A DNA stretch of 64,000 nt from CAZEPJ01 sp964514105. Lineage in GTDB: Bacteria > Desulfobacterota > Desulfocorpusculales > Desulfocorpusculum. The translations under genes were made by a program, and so were the position numbers. Below are positions 15,788-23,928 of the stretch, one piece after another. How positions within the stretch are numbered: the stretch's first letter is position 1; each line of letters opens with the position of its first letter. Location of the stretch: assembly GCA_964514105.1 (NCBI GenBank), contig CAZEPJ010000005.1, forward strand, positions 44,238-108,237. The letters are read 5' to 3'. The notes under the pieces are model-generated. The model was not told where the DNA came from and ran no database searches. It saw nothing but the letters and a program-made list of their open reading frames with translations.

Positions 15788-16972
15788 GTGCCCATCTCAC
15801 AGAAGATCGCCGCGGTCTTGGAGAAAGGCTCGTGGATCCGAAAGATGTTCGAGGAGGGGGCCAGGCTCAAGGCCCAGTTCGGGGAAGAACAGGTCTATGA
15901 CTTCTCCCTGGGGAATCCGCCCGAGGAGCCTCCCGGGGCGTTTCGCCAGGAGGCGGCGAGGATCCTGGGGCTGCCGGGGGTCCACCGCTACATGCCCAAC
16001 GCGGGCTTCCAGGAAGTGCGCGACGCCGTGGCGCGGTCCGTAGCCCGGGAGTCGGGTCTCCCGGTGGAGGGGGGCCACGTGGTCATGACCACCGGCGCCG
16101 GGGGCGGCCTCAATGTGGCCCTCAAGGCGCTCCTGGACCCGGAGGATGAGGTGATCGTGCTGGCGCCCTTCTTCGTCGAGTACCGGTTCTACGTGGACAA
16201 CCACGGGGGCAAGAGCGTGGTGGTGAACTGCCGGGAGGACTTCCTCCTGGACCTGGACGCCCTGGGGCGGGCCATCACGCCCCGCACCAAGGCCGTGATC
16301 CTCAACTCCCCCAACAACCCCACGGGGGTGGTGTACCCCGAGAACCAGATCCGGGACCTGGGCGCCCTGCTCAAGGAGAAAGAGAGGGCCCTGGGCAGGG
16401 ACATCTACCTGCTGTCTGACGAGCCCTACCGGAGGCTCCTGTACGACGGGGTGTCGTTCCCCCACATCTTCCGGTACGTGGAGAACGTCGTCATCGCCAC
16501 CTCCCACTCCAAGGACCTGGCCCTGGCCGGGGAGCGCATCGGGTATCTGGTGGCCAGCCCCCGCTGCGCGGATCTGGGGCGGCTCATGGAGGCCATGGTC
16601 TTCGCCAACCGCACCCTGGGGTTCGTCAACGCGCCGGCACTGATGCAGCTGGCAGTGGCCAGGCTCCAGGGGGTGACCATCGACGTGGCGTCCTACCAGA
16701 GGCGCCGGGACGCGCTCCTGGACGCCCTCACGGGGCTGGGATTCCAGTGCGTCAAACCCCAGGGGGCGTTCTACCTCTTCCCCCGGAGCCCCATCCCCGA
16801 CGACGTGGCCTTCATCCAGGCCGCCCAGGGCAGGCGCATCCTGGTGGCCCCGGGCACGGGCTTCGGCTGGCCGGGCTTCTTCCGCATCGCGTACAGCGTG
16901 ACCATGGAGACCATCGAGCGGTCCCTGCCCGCATGGCGCGACCTGGCCGGGGAGTTCGGCCTGGGTGGGTGA
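15788..16972 (+). CDS. pyridoxal-phosphate-dependent class I/II aminotransferase
   Basis: A 394-residue aminotransferase of the aspartate-aminotransferase fold. Visible family features are the N-terminal FSLGNPPEEPP, the cofactor-contacting NSPNNPTGVVY, the Asp in LSDEPYRRLLYDG that contacts the pyridine nitrogen, the Schiff-base Lys242 in SHSKDLALAGERIGY, and the substrate Arg in FFRIAYS near the C-terminus. The amino acid specificity cannot be told. The GTG at 15788 is used because AAAGGAG lies 8 bases before it and the family pattern starts there. The gene ends 5 bases from the convergent lyase gene. Confidence 0.88.
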   Translation: MPISQKIAAVLEKGSWIRKMFEEGARLKAQFGEEQVYDFSLGNPPEEPPGAFRQEAARILGLPGVHRYMPNAGFQEVRDAVARSVARESGLPVEGGHVVMTTGAGGGLNVALKALLDPEDEVIVLAPFFVEYRFYVDNHGGKSVVVNCREDFLLDLDALGRAITPRTKAVILNSPNNPTGVVYPENQIRDLGALLKEKERALGRDIYLLSDEPYRRLLYDGVSFPHIFRYVENVVIATSHSKDLALAGERIGYLVASPRCADLGRLMEAMVFANRTLGFVNAPALMQLAVARLQGVTIDVASYQRRRDALLDALTGLGFQCVKPQGAFYLFPRSPIPDDVAFIQAAQGRRILVAPGTGFGWPGFFRIAYSVTMETIERSLPAWRDLAGEFGLGG

Positions 16973-16977
16973 CCATT

Positions 16978-17940
16978 TCACCCCCCCTGCCCGGCCTGGG
17001 CCAGGGCTCTGGCCTTCTGCGCCTCCCGGCGGGAGACGGCCTCCGCCCGCTCGAGGATGAACTCCACATACTTCACATTGGCCATGTCGTACATGCGCCC
17101 CTCCACCTGCACCGAGCCCTCGCCCCTGGCGCAGGCCTCCTCCATGGCCGCCTTGACCCTGCGGGCCAGGGCCAGGTCCGACTCGGGCGGGCTGAAGCCC
17201 TCGTTGGCCGCCTCCACCCACCCCGGGTGGATGAGCAGGGCGCCCATGTACCCCAGCCAGTATGCTTGCCGGCAGGCCTGGACCATGGCCTCGCTGCCCA
17301 TGGAGATGCTGGTGAAGTCCACGCGGTTCTGGGCGCCCAGTCCGCACGGTTGGACCCTGGCGGCGTGGGCTGCGAAACGCAGCCGGTCCTCGGCATAGGC
17401 GTATTGCTGGAAGTTCATGTCCGGGAAGCGGGGAAAGCCCATGTCCACAGAGAGATCCGCCTGTCCCATGTTCACCTGGACGATGCGCTGGCTGGCCTGG
17501 GCGATGCGCTCGACGTTGACCACCCCCCGGGCGGTCTCGATGAGGAGGTCGAACTGGATGGCCCCTTGGGGCAGGCCGCGGCGTCCCTCCCACTGGGCCA
17601 CCGCATCGTCCATGTCCTGGATCTCCTCCGGGGACTCGCACTTGGGGATCATGACCGAGGCCACGCCCGGGATGACCACGGCGTCCAGGTCCTCGTCCTC
17701 CATGCCCCGGTTGATCCGCACCTGGACGTCGGCGCCGCCGCGGGCGACCTCGGACGCCGCCCGGGCCACCAGGCGCCGGGCGGCCTCCTTCTCGGCGGGG
17801 GCCACGGCATCCTCCAGATCGAGGATGATGCAGTCCGCCCCGCGGGTCCAGGCCCTGGCCACGAAGCGCTCCCGGTTGACCGGCACGAAGAGCTTGGACC
17901 TGCGGACGAGCTGGCGCAGGGTCTGATGGGCGCTGTGCAT
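16978..17940 (-). CDS. CitE-like CoA-ester lyase (HpcH/HpaI aldolase superfamily)
   Basis: A 320-residue TIM-barrel lyase of the citrate lyase beta / malyl-CoA lyase group. Family landmarks are RSKLFVPVNRERF, GADCIILDLEDAV, VRINRG, PKCESPEEI and LLIETARGVVN (the metal-binding Glu). Such enzymes cleave or hydrolyse 3-hydroxyacyl-CoA thioesters such as malyl-, citramalyl- or citryl-CoA. No citrate lyase alpha or gamma gene is adjacent, so a stand-alone malyl/citramalyl-type activity is more likely than citrate lyase. AGGAGA stands just before the ATG at 17940. The reading frame extends upstream but that part has no similarity to the family. Confidence 0.85.
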   Translation of the reverse strand: MHSAHQTLRQLVRRSKLFVPVNRERFVARAWTRGADCIILDLEDAVAPAEKEAARRLVARAASEVARGGADVQVRINRGMEDEDLDAVVIPGVASVMIPKCESPEEIQDMDDAVAQWEGRRGLPQGAIQFDLLIETARGVVNVERIAQASQRIVQVNMGQADLSVDMGFPRFPDMNFQQYAYAEDRLRFAAHAARVQPCGLGAQNRVDFTSISMGSEAMVQACRQAYWLGYMGALLIHPGWVEAANEGFSPPESDLALARRVKAAMEEACARGEGSVQVEGRMYDMANVKYVEFILERAEAVSRREAQKARALAQAGQGG

Positions 17941-18031
17941 GGAGTCTCCTTTCCCCATTGGGCCGGTCATGCCCACGTCCCAAGGTCCCAGGTGGGGATG
18001 CATGCCGCACCAACCGAAGAGCGCCGAGAAA

Positions 18032-18637
18032 TCAGGTCCCCCCGCGCCCGGCGCCTTCCCCCTTGACGAGCCGGCCCGGCGCGTCAGGGTCGCCTTTCCG
18101 GATGCGGGCCTCCGCCTTGAGCAGTCCAACGATGCTCTTGGCGTCCACGATCTCGCCGGTGCGGATCATCTCCAGGGCCTGGGTCATGGGCAGGACGGCC
18201 ACATCGAGCACCTCGTCCTGGTCCAGATGGCGGCTCGCCTGGCGCAAGTCGGTGGCCAGGAAGAGGTGGATGCGTTCATCGGAATAGCCCGGGACCGGGA
18301 CCAGCACCCCCAGGGCGTCGAAGACCCCCGCCACAAAGCCCGTCTCCTCCTGGATCTCCCGCCCGGCGCAGGCCAGGGGGGTCTCGCCCGGAGAAAGGGT
18401 TCCCGCCGGGATCTCCCAGATGACGCCGCCCACCGCGTGGCGATACTGGCGGATCAGGACCACGCGCTTCTCGTCCAGCATGGGCACCACGGCCGCTGCG
18501 CCGGGGTGGCGGACGACCTCGAGGTCGGTGGTGTGGCCGTTGGGGAGGGTGACACGCTCGCGGGACAATCGGAACACGCGCCCCCGGTGAAGCTCCTCAA
18601 CGTGATGAACGTGGGCCTTGCCTGAAACAGCTTCCAT
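18032..18637 (-). CDS. Nudix hydrolase, ADP-ribose pyrophosphatase type
   Basis: A 201-residue Nudix enzyme. The Nudix box is complete (starting GTLSPGETP, then GREIQEETGF). The N-terminal strand pattern FRLSRERVTLPNGH and the VVLIRQYRHAVGGVIWEIPAG segment are typical of the NudF/YffH ADP-sugar pyrophosphatase branch. It would hydrolyse ADP-ribose or a similar nucleoside diphosphate derivative. AGGAGGCAGG lies upstream of the ATG at 18637. It is 91 bases upstream of the CitE-like gene on the same strand and divergent from the His-rich secreted protein gene. Confidence 0.88.
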   Translation of the reverse strand: MEAVSGKAHVHHVEELHRGRVFRLSRERVTLPNGHTTDLEVVRHPGAAAVVPMLDEKRVVLIRQYRHAVGGVIWEIPAGTLSPGETPLACAGREIQEETGFVAGVFDALGVLVPVPGYSDERIHLFLATDLRQASRHLDQDEVLDVAVLPMTQALEMIRTGEIVDAKSIVGLLKAEARIRKGDPDAPGRLVKGEGAGRGGT

Positions 18638-18858
18638 ATGCGGCCTGCCTCCTGGGGGATCGACCGTTCCGTCCAACGAGCGCCGGGTCTCGCCGGGACC
18701 CTCTGTTTCCAGGTAAGATACACGCAAAGAGCTCTCCATGGAAGGAGGGCGGTGCCGCGCCACGGGGATTGCCCCCGGGCGGATGCAAACCTTTTTCCGG
18801 CGGTGCCCGTCTAATGGACAGAGGCAAACGGCAGCAACCCGCACAAGGAGCGTGAATT

Positions 18859-20451
18859 ATGAACCGAGGAATCATCGCCGCGATGACGGCGTTCATGATG
18901 GTGATGCCCTGGACTGGATGGGCTCAGGCCCAGGGGGAGACAGGGAACCAGTCGGGGCAGGCGGGACGGGGTCAGCCCCCGCCCATTGCCCAGCCCCTGG
19001 TGCGCGAGGGCGATCTGGCCATGGACCTGATGGCCGTCCTGGGCCTGGGTCCGGCGCAGAGCGAGGCCCACGCAGAGAGCGCGCTGGCGTCCCTGGGCAT
19101 CGCCCCGCGCAACGGATGGATCTCTGACTACCCGGTGACGCCGGACGTGTTCGGAGAGATCTGGGACAGCGTGGGGGCTGCGGCCGATGCCGGAAGGCTG
19201 GCCATGAGCCGGGAGGAGGCCCACCGGGCCGTGACTTCCATGTCGCAGGAGGACGGCTTGCCGGTTGCCACCCGGGCGCAGGCTGACTACAGCGCGGAAT
19301 CGGCGCCTCCAGACTACGGTGGGTATCCCGAGTACGGGGAGATGATGCCCCCCGCGTCGGTGGAGGAGTACTACCACGCCTCAGGGCCGCCGGTGGTTAC
19401 CTACTACCCGCCGCCCTGGGATTACTACTACCTTTATTCCTGGGTGCCCTCTCCCTTCTGGTGGGCTGGTTGGTGGCTCCCGGGGTTCTTCGTGCTCCAT
19501 GACTTCCACGTCTACGTGGGCGATCACCACCACCATCATCACGGACACCATCACCATCGCGGGCATCACGGCCGGGGCGATGGCGACCCGCGCCCCGGGG
19601 ATGTGCGCCGCGTGGTGAGCAACCGCACGGTGGATCGCGGCACCAACACGGTGCGACGCATCGATCCGGCCAGGCGGGCCACGGAAGGGATGGGGACCCG
19701 CGGGGTTGCTTCCCGTGGGACGCTGGAGGCGCCAGGGGCCCGGGAGGGGGCACAGTCCATCCTGAGAAGGAGCACCGAGACCGGGGTTTCCAGGAGTGAT
19801 GTGCCCCGGTACTCGCCGTCGGGCCGGGTGACCCCCCGGTTGGCGTCTCAGGGGGCCGGGAACCGCCCGGGAACGACGGTGGAGGGACAGGGGGGTCCCG
19901 CAGGGGGCGTGGACAATGTCCGAGTCCGGGGGGCGACCCCGGGCAGCTCCCGGGATCGGGTGCCCAGCTTGGGGAACAACAGGACCGGAGGGCCGTCGGC
20001 GTCGCCCGGGCGTCCCCAGGGCATGACCGGCGAGTCTCCCGGGAGAGCCGGCGATCCGCGGACTTCGGGGTTCGCGCGACCCGCCGGGGTGGTTCCGGGA
20101 CAGGCCATGGGCCGAGCCCAGAGGCCGGAGCGGGTCAGGCCCGCGGTGGACTCCGGCACTGGCGGTTTCGCCACGGCCCGACCCGGCCGAGACATGGGGC
20201 CGTTCCAGGGGCGATCGGGCCGGGCCGGAGATGCAGGCATGGGATTTCACAGGTCGCCGCGCAGTGGCGGGGCCGCGGGGTTCTCGGGGATGCCGCGCGG
20301 AGGCGGCGGCTCCATGGGCGCGCCTTCACCCCGCGGGGGAGCGAGCCTTGGAGGGGGACCCCGCGGCGGAGGCGGCCCGGGTCCCGGGTCAGGCCCCCAG
20401 GGTGGGGGCAGGGGCGGTGGCGGCGGCGGTCGCGGCGGGATGCGGAGCTGA
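18859..20451 (+). CDS. secreted His-, aromatic- and Gly/Arg-rich protein of unknown function
   Basis: A 530-residue protein with a signal peptide (residues 1 to about 25, ending AQAQ). A helical N-terminal domain (45-135) is followed by an unusual Tyr/Trp/Pro-rich stretch around 165-215 (YYPPPWDYYYLYSWVPSPFWW) leading to a hydrophobic WWLPGFFVLHDFHVYV. A nearly pure His run follows at about 222-240. From 240 to the end it is a long low-complexity Gly/Arg/Pro/Ser tail, with (GGG)n at the C-terminus. AGGAGCG precedes the ATG. I recall similar YYPPPW / FHV segments in uncharacterised proteins of metal-reducing bacteria, but know no function. Metal binding by the His run is a reasonable guess. 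Confidence 0.7.
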   Translation: MNRGIIAAMTAFMMVMPWTGWAQAQGETGNQSGQAGRGQPPPIAQPLVREGDLAMDLMAVLGLGPAQSEAHAESALASLGIAPRNGWISDYPVTPDVFGEIWDSVGAAADAGRLAMSREEAHRAVTSMSQEDGLPVATRAQADYSAESAPPDYGGYPEYGEMMPPASVEEYYHASGPPVVTYYPPPWDYYYLYSWVPSPFWWAGWWLPGFFVLHDFHVYVGDHHHHHHGHHHHRGHHGRGDGDPRPGDVRRVVSNRTVDRGTNTVRRIDPARRATEGMGTRGVASRGTLEAPGAREGAQSILRRSTETGVSRSDVPRYSPSGRVTPRLASQGAGNRPGTTVEGQGGPAGGVDNVRVRGATPGSSRDRVPSLGNNRTGGPSASPGRPQGMTGESPGRAGDPRTSGFARPAGVVPGQAMGRAQRPERVRPAVDSGTGGFATARPGRDMGPFQGRSGRAGDAGMGFHRSPRSGGAAGFSGMPRGGGGSMGAPSPRGGASLGGGPRGGGGPGPGSGPQGGGRGGGGGGRGGMRS

Positions 20452-20522
20452 CGGCACCGGGCGGGGGCGGCCCTCTCGGGGGGGCTGCCCCTTGGTCTTC
20501 TCGGGCCGGGCCCCGAAGGCCG

Positions 20523-20888
20523 TCACTCGGTCTTGGGGATGGGCATCTGAGTCATGCCGGGCAGCGCCCGGGAGTCCAGCCTGTAAACCGTCATGTACTT
20601 GCCGTCCCTGTGGTAGATGGCCAGGTTGACTCCTTCCTCGGGCGCGGGAGTGAGCCGAGCCCGGATCCTCCCGTTGGGGTCCACCAGCCTGAATTCCTGC
20701 CCCACCAGGACGTTGGAGGCAGCCTGGGAGGGAGGGGTCTGCTGCAGGGGCTGAGGTTTGACCGCCGGCTGGTTTCCCTTCTGGGCGAGGACGGGCAGGG
20801 CCGCCCAGAACATGCCCGCCAGGGCCGCGCCGCCCAGGGCGGCCAGCAACAGGGGCAAGGGGGATCTGACGCGGGTCTCTCGGCTCAT
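20523..20888 (-). CDS. small exported or membrane-anchored protein of unknown function
   Basis: A 121-residue protein with an N-terminal membrane segment or signal peptide (residues 10-35, ending VLAQ), a Pro/Gln-rich linker, and a compact C-terminal part (60-121) rich in beta-type sequence (FRLVDPNGRIRARLTPAPEEG, then IYHRDGKYMTVYRL). The FRLVDPNGRIRA segment resembles short beta-repeat modules seen in many secreted proteins. I do not recognise a named family. It lies 56 bases downstream of the ketopantoate-reductase-like gene and could be the last gene of that operon. Confidence 0.6.
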   Translation of the reverse strand: MSRETRVRSPLPLLLAALGGAALAGMFWAALPVLAQKGNQPAVKPQPLQQTPPSQAASNVLVGQEFRLVDPNGRIRARLTPAPEEGVNLAIYHRDGKYMTVYRLDSRALPGMTQMPIPKTE

Positions 20889-20944
20889 GGATCGCTCCGG
20901 TGGGCGTTCAAGGCCGGCTCACGGTGCCGGCCCGACGGTGGGAA

Positions 20945-21877
20945 TCACCCGGCCAGACGCCATCTGGCCCGGATCCCCTGGTACGTTTGCCTCGTGATGG
21001 GGAGGGGCACGCCCAGGCGACCTGCGAGCTCGACGGCGGTTCCCAGCAGCCAATCCAGCTCGTGCCGCCGGCCGTTCTCCAGGTCATGGAGAAGGGAGCT
21101 CTTGGTCTCGGGGGGGAACGCCCTGCAGATGGCGAGGTTTCTGGCCACCACATCCTGGGGCATGGTGACGCCCCTGGCCCGGGCCAGCGCCCCAACCTCC
21201 TGGATGAGGGCCTCCACGAGGCGCCTCTTTCCCTCGTTGGCCAGGATGGGGCCCAGCGGCTCTCCGTGCAGGGCCGTGGCCCCGGCCAGGGCGCAGAGAA
21301 AAGAATACTTGGCCCAGAGCTCCGGCTCCACGTCGGCGACCAGTTCCACGCCGATTCCCGCCCCCGCCAAGAGGTCCCTGTGGGGCGAGAGGGCATCCAC
21401 GTCCTCGGGGTTCCGGCCCAAGACGACCCTGCCGGGGCCGCCAGCGTGCACCACGACCCCCGGTCTATCGAGGAACGCCGACACGTAGATCGTTCCGTCG
21501 CCGATGCGGCCCCGTCCCAGGATCTCCTCCACCCGCCGGCGCTTGCCGATACCGTTCTGCAGGGGGAAGACCCAGGTGCGATCCCCCACCACGGGCGCGA
21601 TGGCCGCGGCGGCCTCGTCCAGGTCGTATCCCTTGACGCACAGGAGCACCAGGTCCAGGGTCGGCCATGCCTCGGCCGATGCCGCCGCGGCGTGGGGGGC
21701 CGCGCTGACGCGCTCCTCGCCCGATACGAGAGTCAGCCCCTCTCGGAGGATGGCTGTCAGATGAGCCCCCCGCACCAGGAAGTGGATCCTGGCCTCATGG
21801 CCCTTGCCGTAGGCTGCGGCCAGTTTGACTCCCAAAAACCCCCCGACTCCACCCAACCCCACCACGGCCACGTTCAC
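20945..21877 (-). CDS. ketopantoate reductase-family protein (PanE/ApbA)
   Basis: A 310-residue NADPH-dependent 2-oxoacid reductase. The N-terminal nucleotide motif is VVGLGGVGGFLG, followed by the CVKGYDL segment with the catalytic-type Lys and PLQNGIG. The C-terminal helical domain has KYSFLCALAGATALHGEPLG. PanE makes pantoate for coenzyme A, but many paralogues reduce other branched 2-oxoacids. The GTG start overlaps the stop of the E1 beta gene (GTGA), so it is translationally coupled to the 2-oxoacid dehydrogenase genes and may act on a related metabolite rather than in pantothenate synthesis. Confidence 0.85.
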   Translation of the reverse strand: MNVAVVGLGGVGGFLGVKLAAAYGKGHEARIHFLVRGAHLTAILREGLTLVSGEERVSAAPHAAAASAEAWPTLDLVLLCVKGYDLDEAAAAIAPVVGDRTWVFPLQNGIGKRRRVEEILGRGRIGDGTIYVSAFLDRPGVVVHAGGPGRVVLGRNPEDVDALSPHRDLLAGAGIGVELVADVEPELWAKYSFLCALAGATALHGEPLGPILANEGKRRLVEALIQEVGALARARGVTMPQDVVARNLAICRAFPPETKSSLLHDLENGRRHELDWLLGTAVELAGRLGVPLPITRQTYQGIRARWRLAG

Positions 21878-22863
21878 GACCCGCCCCCTGGGCACACTGC
21901 CCGCACGGCTTCCACGATCTGGGTTGGCCCCGGGACGACGAATCGCTCCATGGGGGGGCTGAAGGGATGGGGCACGCGCACGGCCCCCACTCGGACGATG
22001 GGGGCGTCCAGCTCGTCGAAGAGTTCCTCCTGAATGCGGGCTGCCAGTTCCGCGCCCAGCCCGGCCGTGATGCACGCCTCGTGAGCCACCACCACGCGGT
22101 GGGTCTTGCGGACGCTTCGGGACACCGCGTCCCAGTCCAGGGGCCACAGGGTCCGCAGGTCCAGGACCTCCACCTCGATCCCCTCCCGGGCCAGCGTCTC
22201 CGCCGCCTCCAGTGCATGCAGGAGCATGATGGAGTACGTGATGACCGTCGCGTCGGAGCCCTGCCGCTTGCAGTCCGCCAGCCCCAGGGGGATGACATAC
22301 TCCTGCTCGGGGACCGGGCCTTTGCGGCCGAAGATCTTCTTGTGCATGAAGAAGACGACAGGGTCGTCGTCCCGGATGGCGGTCTTGATGAGCCCCTTGA
22401 CATCGGCGGGGAGGCACGGGGAGACCACCTTGAGGCCGGGTGTGTGGACGAACCAGGCCTCCAACGACTGGGAGTGGTGGGCGGCGGCCGAGAGCCCGGC
22501 CCCGTCGGGTGCCCATACCACCAGGGGGACCTTTACCTGGCCGCCGAACATGTATCGGATCTTGGCGGCCTGGTTGGCGATCTCGTCCATGGCCGTGGTG
22601 ACGAAGTCCGCGAAATGGAGGTCCACGAAAGGCCGCATGCCCGTCAGGGCGGCGCCCAGCCCCGCCCCCATGACGCAGGTCTCGGAAATGGGCGTGTCGA
22701 TGACCCGCCCGGGAAACGCCTGGGGAAGCCCCGTGAACTGCCCGAAGATCCCGCCGTGGGCCACCAGATCCTCGCCCACGATGAAGACCGAGGGATCCCG
22801 GGTCATCTCCTCCCGAAGGGCCTCGGCCATGGCCTCGGTGTTGGTCAGCTCCCGAACGCTCAT
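21874..22863 (-). CDS. 2-oxoacid/acetoin dehydrogenase E1 component, beta subunit
   Basis: A 329-residue transketolase-type beta subunit. It carries the family pattern from the N-terminal LTNTEAMAEALREEM and VFIVGEDL through DTPISE, GAALTGMRP and FADF to the C-terminal transketolase domain (ATVITYS..., VEVLDLRTLWPLD). With the alpha subunit it forms the thiamine-diphosphate-dependent E1 that decarboxylates the substrate. Its start overlaps the alpha-subunit stop (ATGA). Length and lack of fusion fit the acetoin / branched-chain style of complex; the exact substrate is not decidable. Confidence 0.9.
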   Translation of the reverse strand: MSVRELTNTEAMAEALREEMTRDPSVFIVGEDLVAHGGIFGQFTGLPQAFPGRVIDTPISETCVMGAGLGAALTGMRPFVDLHFADFVTTAMDEIANQAAKIRYMFGGQVKVPLVVWAPDGAGLSAAAHHSQSLEAWFVHTPGLKVVSPCLPADVKGLIKTAIRDDDPVVFFMHKKIFGRKGPVPEQEYVIPLGLADCKRQGSDATVITYSIMLLHALEAAETLAREGIEVEVLDLRTLWPLDWDAVSRSVRKTHRVVVAHEACITAGLGAELAARIQEELFDELDAPIVRVGAVRVPHPFSPPMERFVVPGPTQIVEAVRAVCPGGGS

Positions 22864-23861
22864 CGCAATCCTCCTTGGGCCGCCTGGGCCACGTCGCCGG
22901 CATACAGGTCGTCCAGGGCGTCCTCGGGGGCCGGCAGCGGGCTCTCCTGTGCAAATCGGATGGCTTCCTCCATCTCCCGGGCCGCCTCGGCCCGAATCTC
23001 CTCGTCCGCGCCTCGGCTGAGGAGCCTCTTGCGGAGCAGCAGGGCCCGGAACCGCTCGATGGGGTCGTTCTCGGCGGCCTTGGCCACCTCCTCCTTGGTC
23101 CGATAGCGCTGGGGGTCGCCCTCGAAGTGGCCCCGGTACCGGTACGTGTTGCACTCCAGGAGGGTGGGCCCCTTTCCCTTGCGGGCGCGCCCCAGCGCCA
23201 CGCGGGCGGCCTCCCGCACGGCCAGCACATCGTTGCCGTCCACGGATACCCCCGGCATGGCGTACCCTGCGGCCCTCACCGCGATGCTCTCCACCGCCGT
23301 GGAGTACGCCAGGGACGTGGTCGAGGCGTACCGGTTGTTCTCGCAGACGAACAGGACGGGAAGCTGCCAGATGGCGGCCATGTTGAGCCCCTCATGAAAC
23401 GGCCCCCGGTTGGAGGCGCCGTCCCCGAAGTAGCAGACGACCACCTGATCCGTCCCCCGGAGCTTGCACGACAGTCCCGCCCCCACGGCGATGGGAAAAC
23501 CGCCGGCCACCACCCCGTTGGCCCCCAGTACCCCCACCGAGAAGTCGGCGATGTGCATGGAGCCGCCCTTGCCCCGGCAGTAGCCCGTGGCCTTGCCGAA
23601 CAGCTCGGCCATCATGCGCCTGGGGTCCGCCCCCTTGGCCAGGACGTGTCCGTGGCCCCGGTGGGTGCTGGTGATGAAGTCGTCGGGTCGAAGCAGGGAG
23701 CTGATCCCGGCCGCTACGGCCTCCTCTCCCAGCGAGAGGTGAACAAAGCCCGGGATCTTGTTGGCCGCAAAGAGCTCCTGAACGCTTCCCTCGAAGGCCC
23801 GGATGCGGCACATGGTGCGGTAAAGACCGACCATGTCCTTCGTAGAAACTGCCGCTGCCAT
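22860..23861 (-). CDS. 2-oxoacid/acetoin dehydrogenase E1 component, alpha subunit
   Basis: A 333-residue E1 alpha. The thiamine-diphosphate motif runs from GDGAS at 146-150 to the NN pair at 175-176. Other landmarks are HLSLGEEAVAAGI, STHRGHGHVLAKG (the His-rich loop) and GKGGSMHI. The phosphorylation-loop region reads YRYRGHFEGDP. The ATG at 23861 is preferred over 23882 because AAGGAGG lies 7 bases before it. It follows the E3 gene by 67 bases and overlaps E1 beta by four. Confidence 0.9.
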   Translation of the reverse strand: MAAAVSTKDMVGLYRTMCRIRAFEGSVQELFAANKIPGFVHLSLGEEAVAAGISSLLRPDDFITSTHRGHGHVLAKGADPRRMMAELFGKATGYCRGKGGSMHIADFSVGVLGANGVVAGGFPIAVGAGLSCKLRGTDQVVVCYFGDGASNRGPFHEGLNMAAIWQLPVLFVCENNRYASTTSLAYSTAVESIAVRAAGYAMPGVSVDGNDVLAVREAARVALGRARKGKGPTLLECNTYRYRGHFEGDPQRYRTKEEVAKAAENDPIERFRALLLRKRLLSRGADEEIRAEAAREMEEAIRFAQESPLPAPEDALDDLYAGDVAQAAQGGLR

Positions 23862-23928
23862 GAACGTCCTCCTTGTCGCCACGGGACTGAATGCTAGGGA
23901 CCGCGGATTCAGTCCCTCTCAAGCTCGG

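Noticed and set aside
19524..19580. His run resembling an engineered affinity tag
   Set aside because: It is irregular (His with Gly and Arg), uses both CAC and CAT codons and lies inside a long natural low-complexity gene, so it is not cloning sequence.
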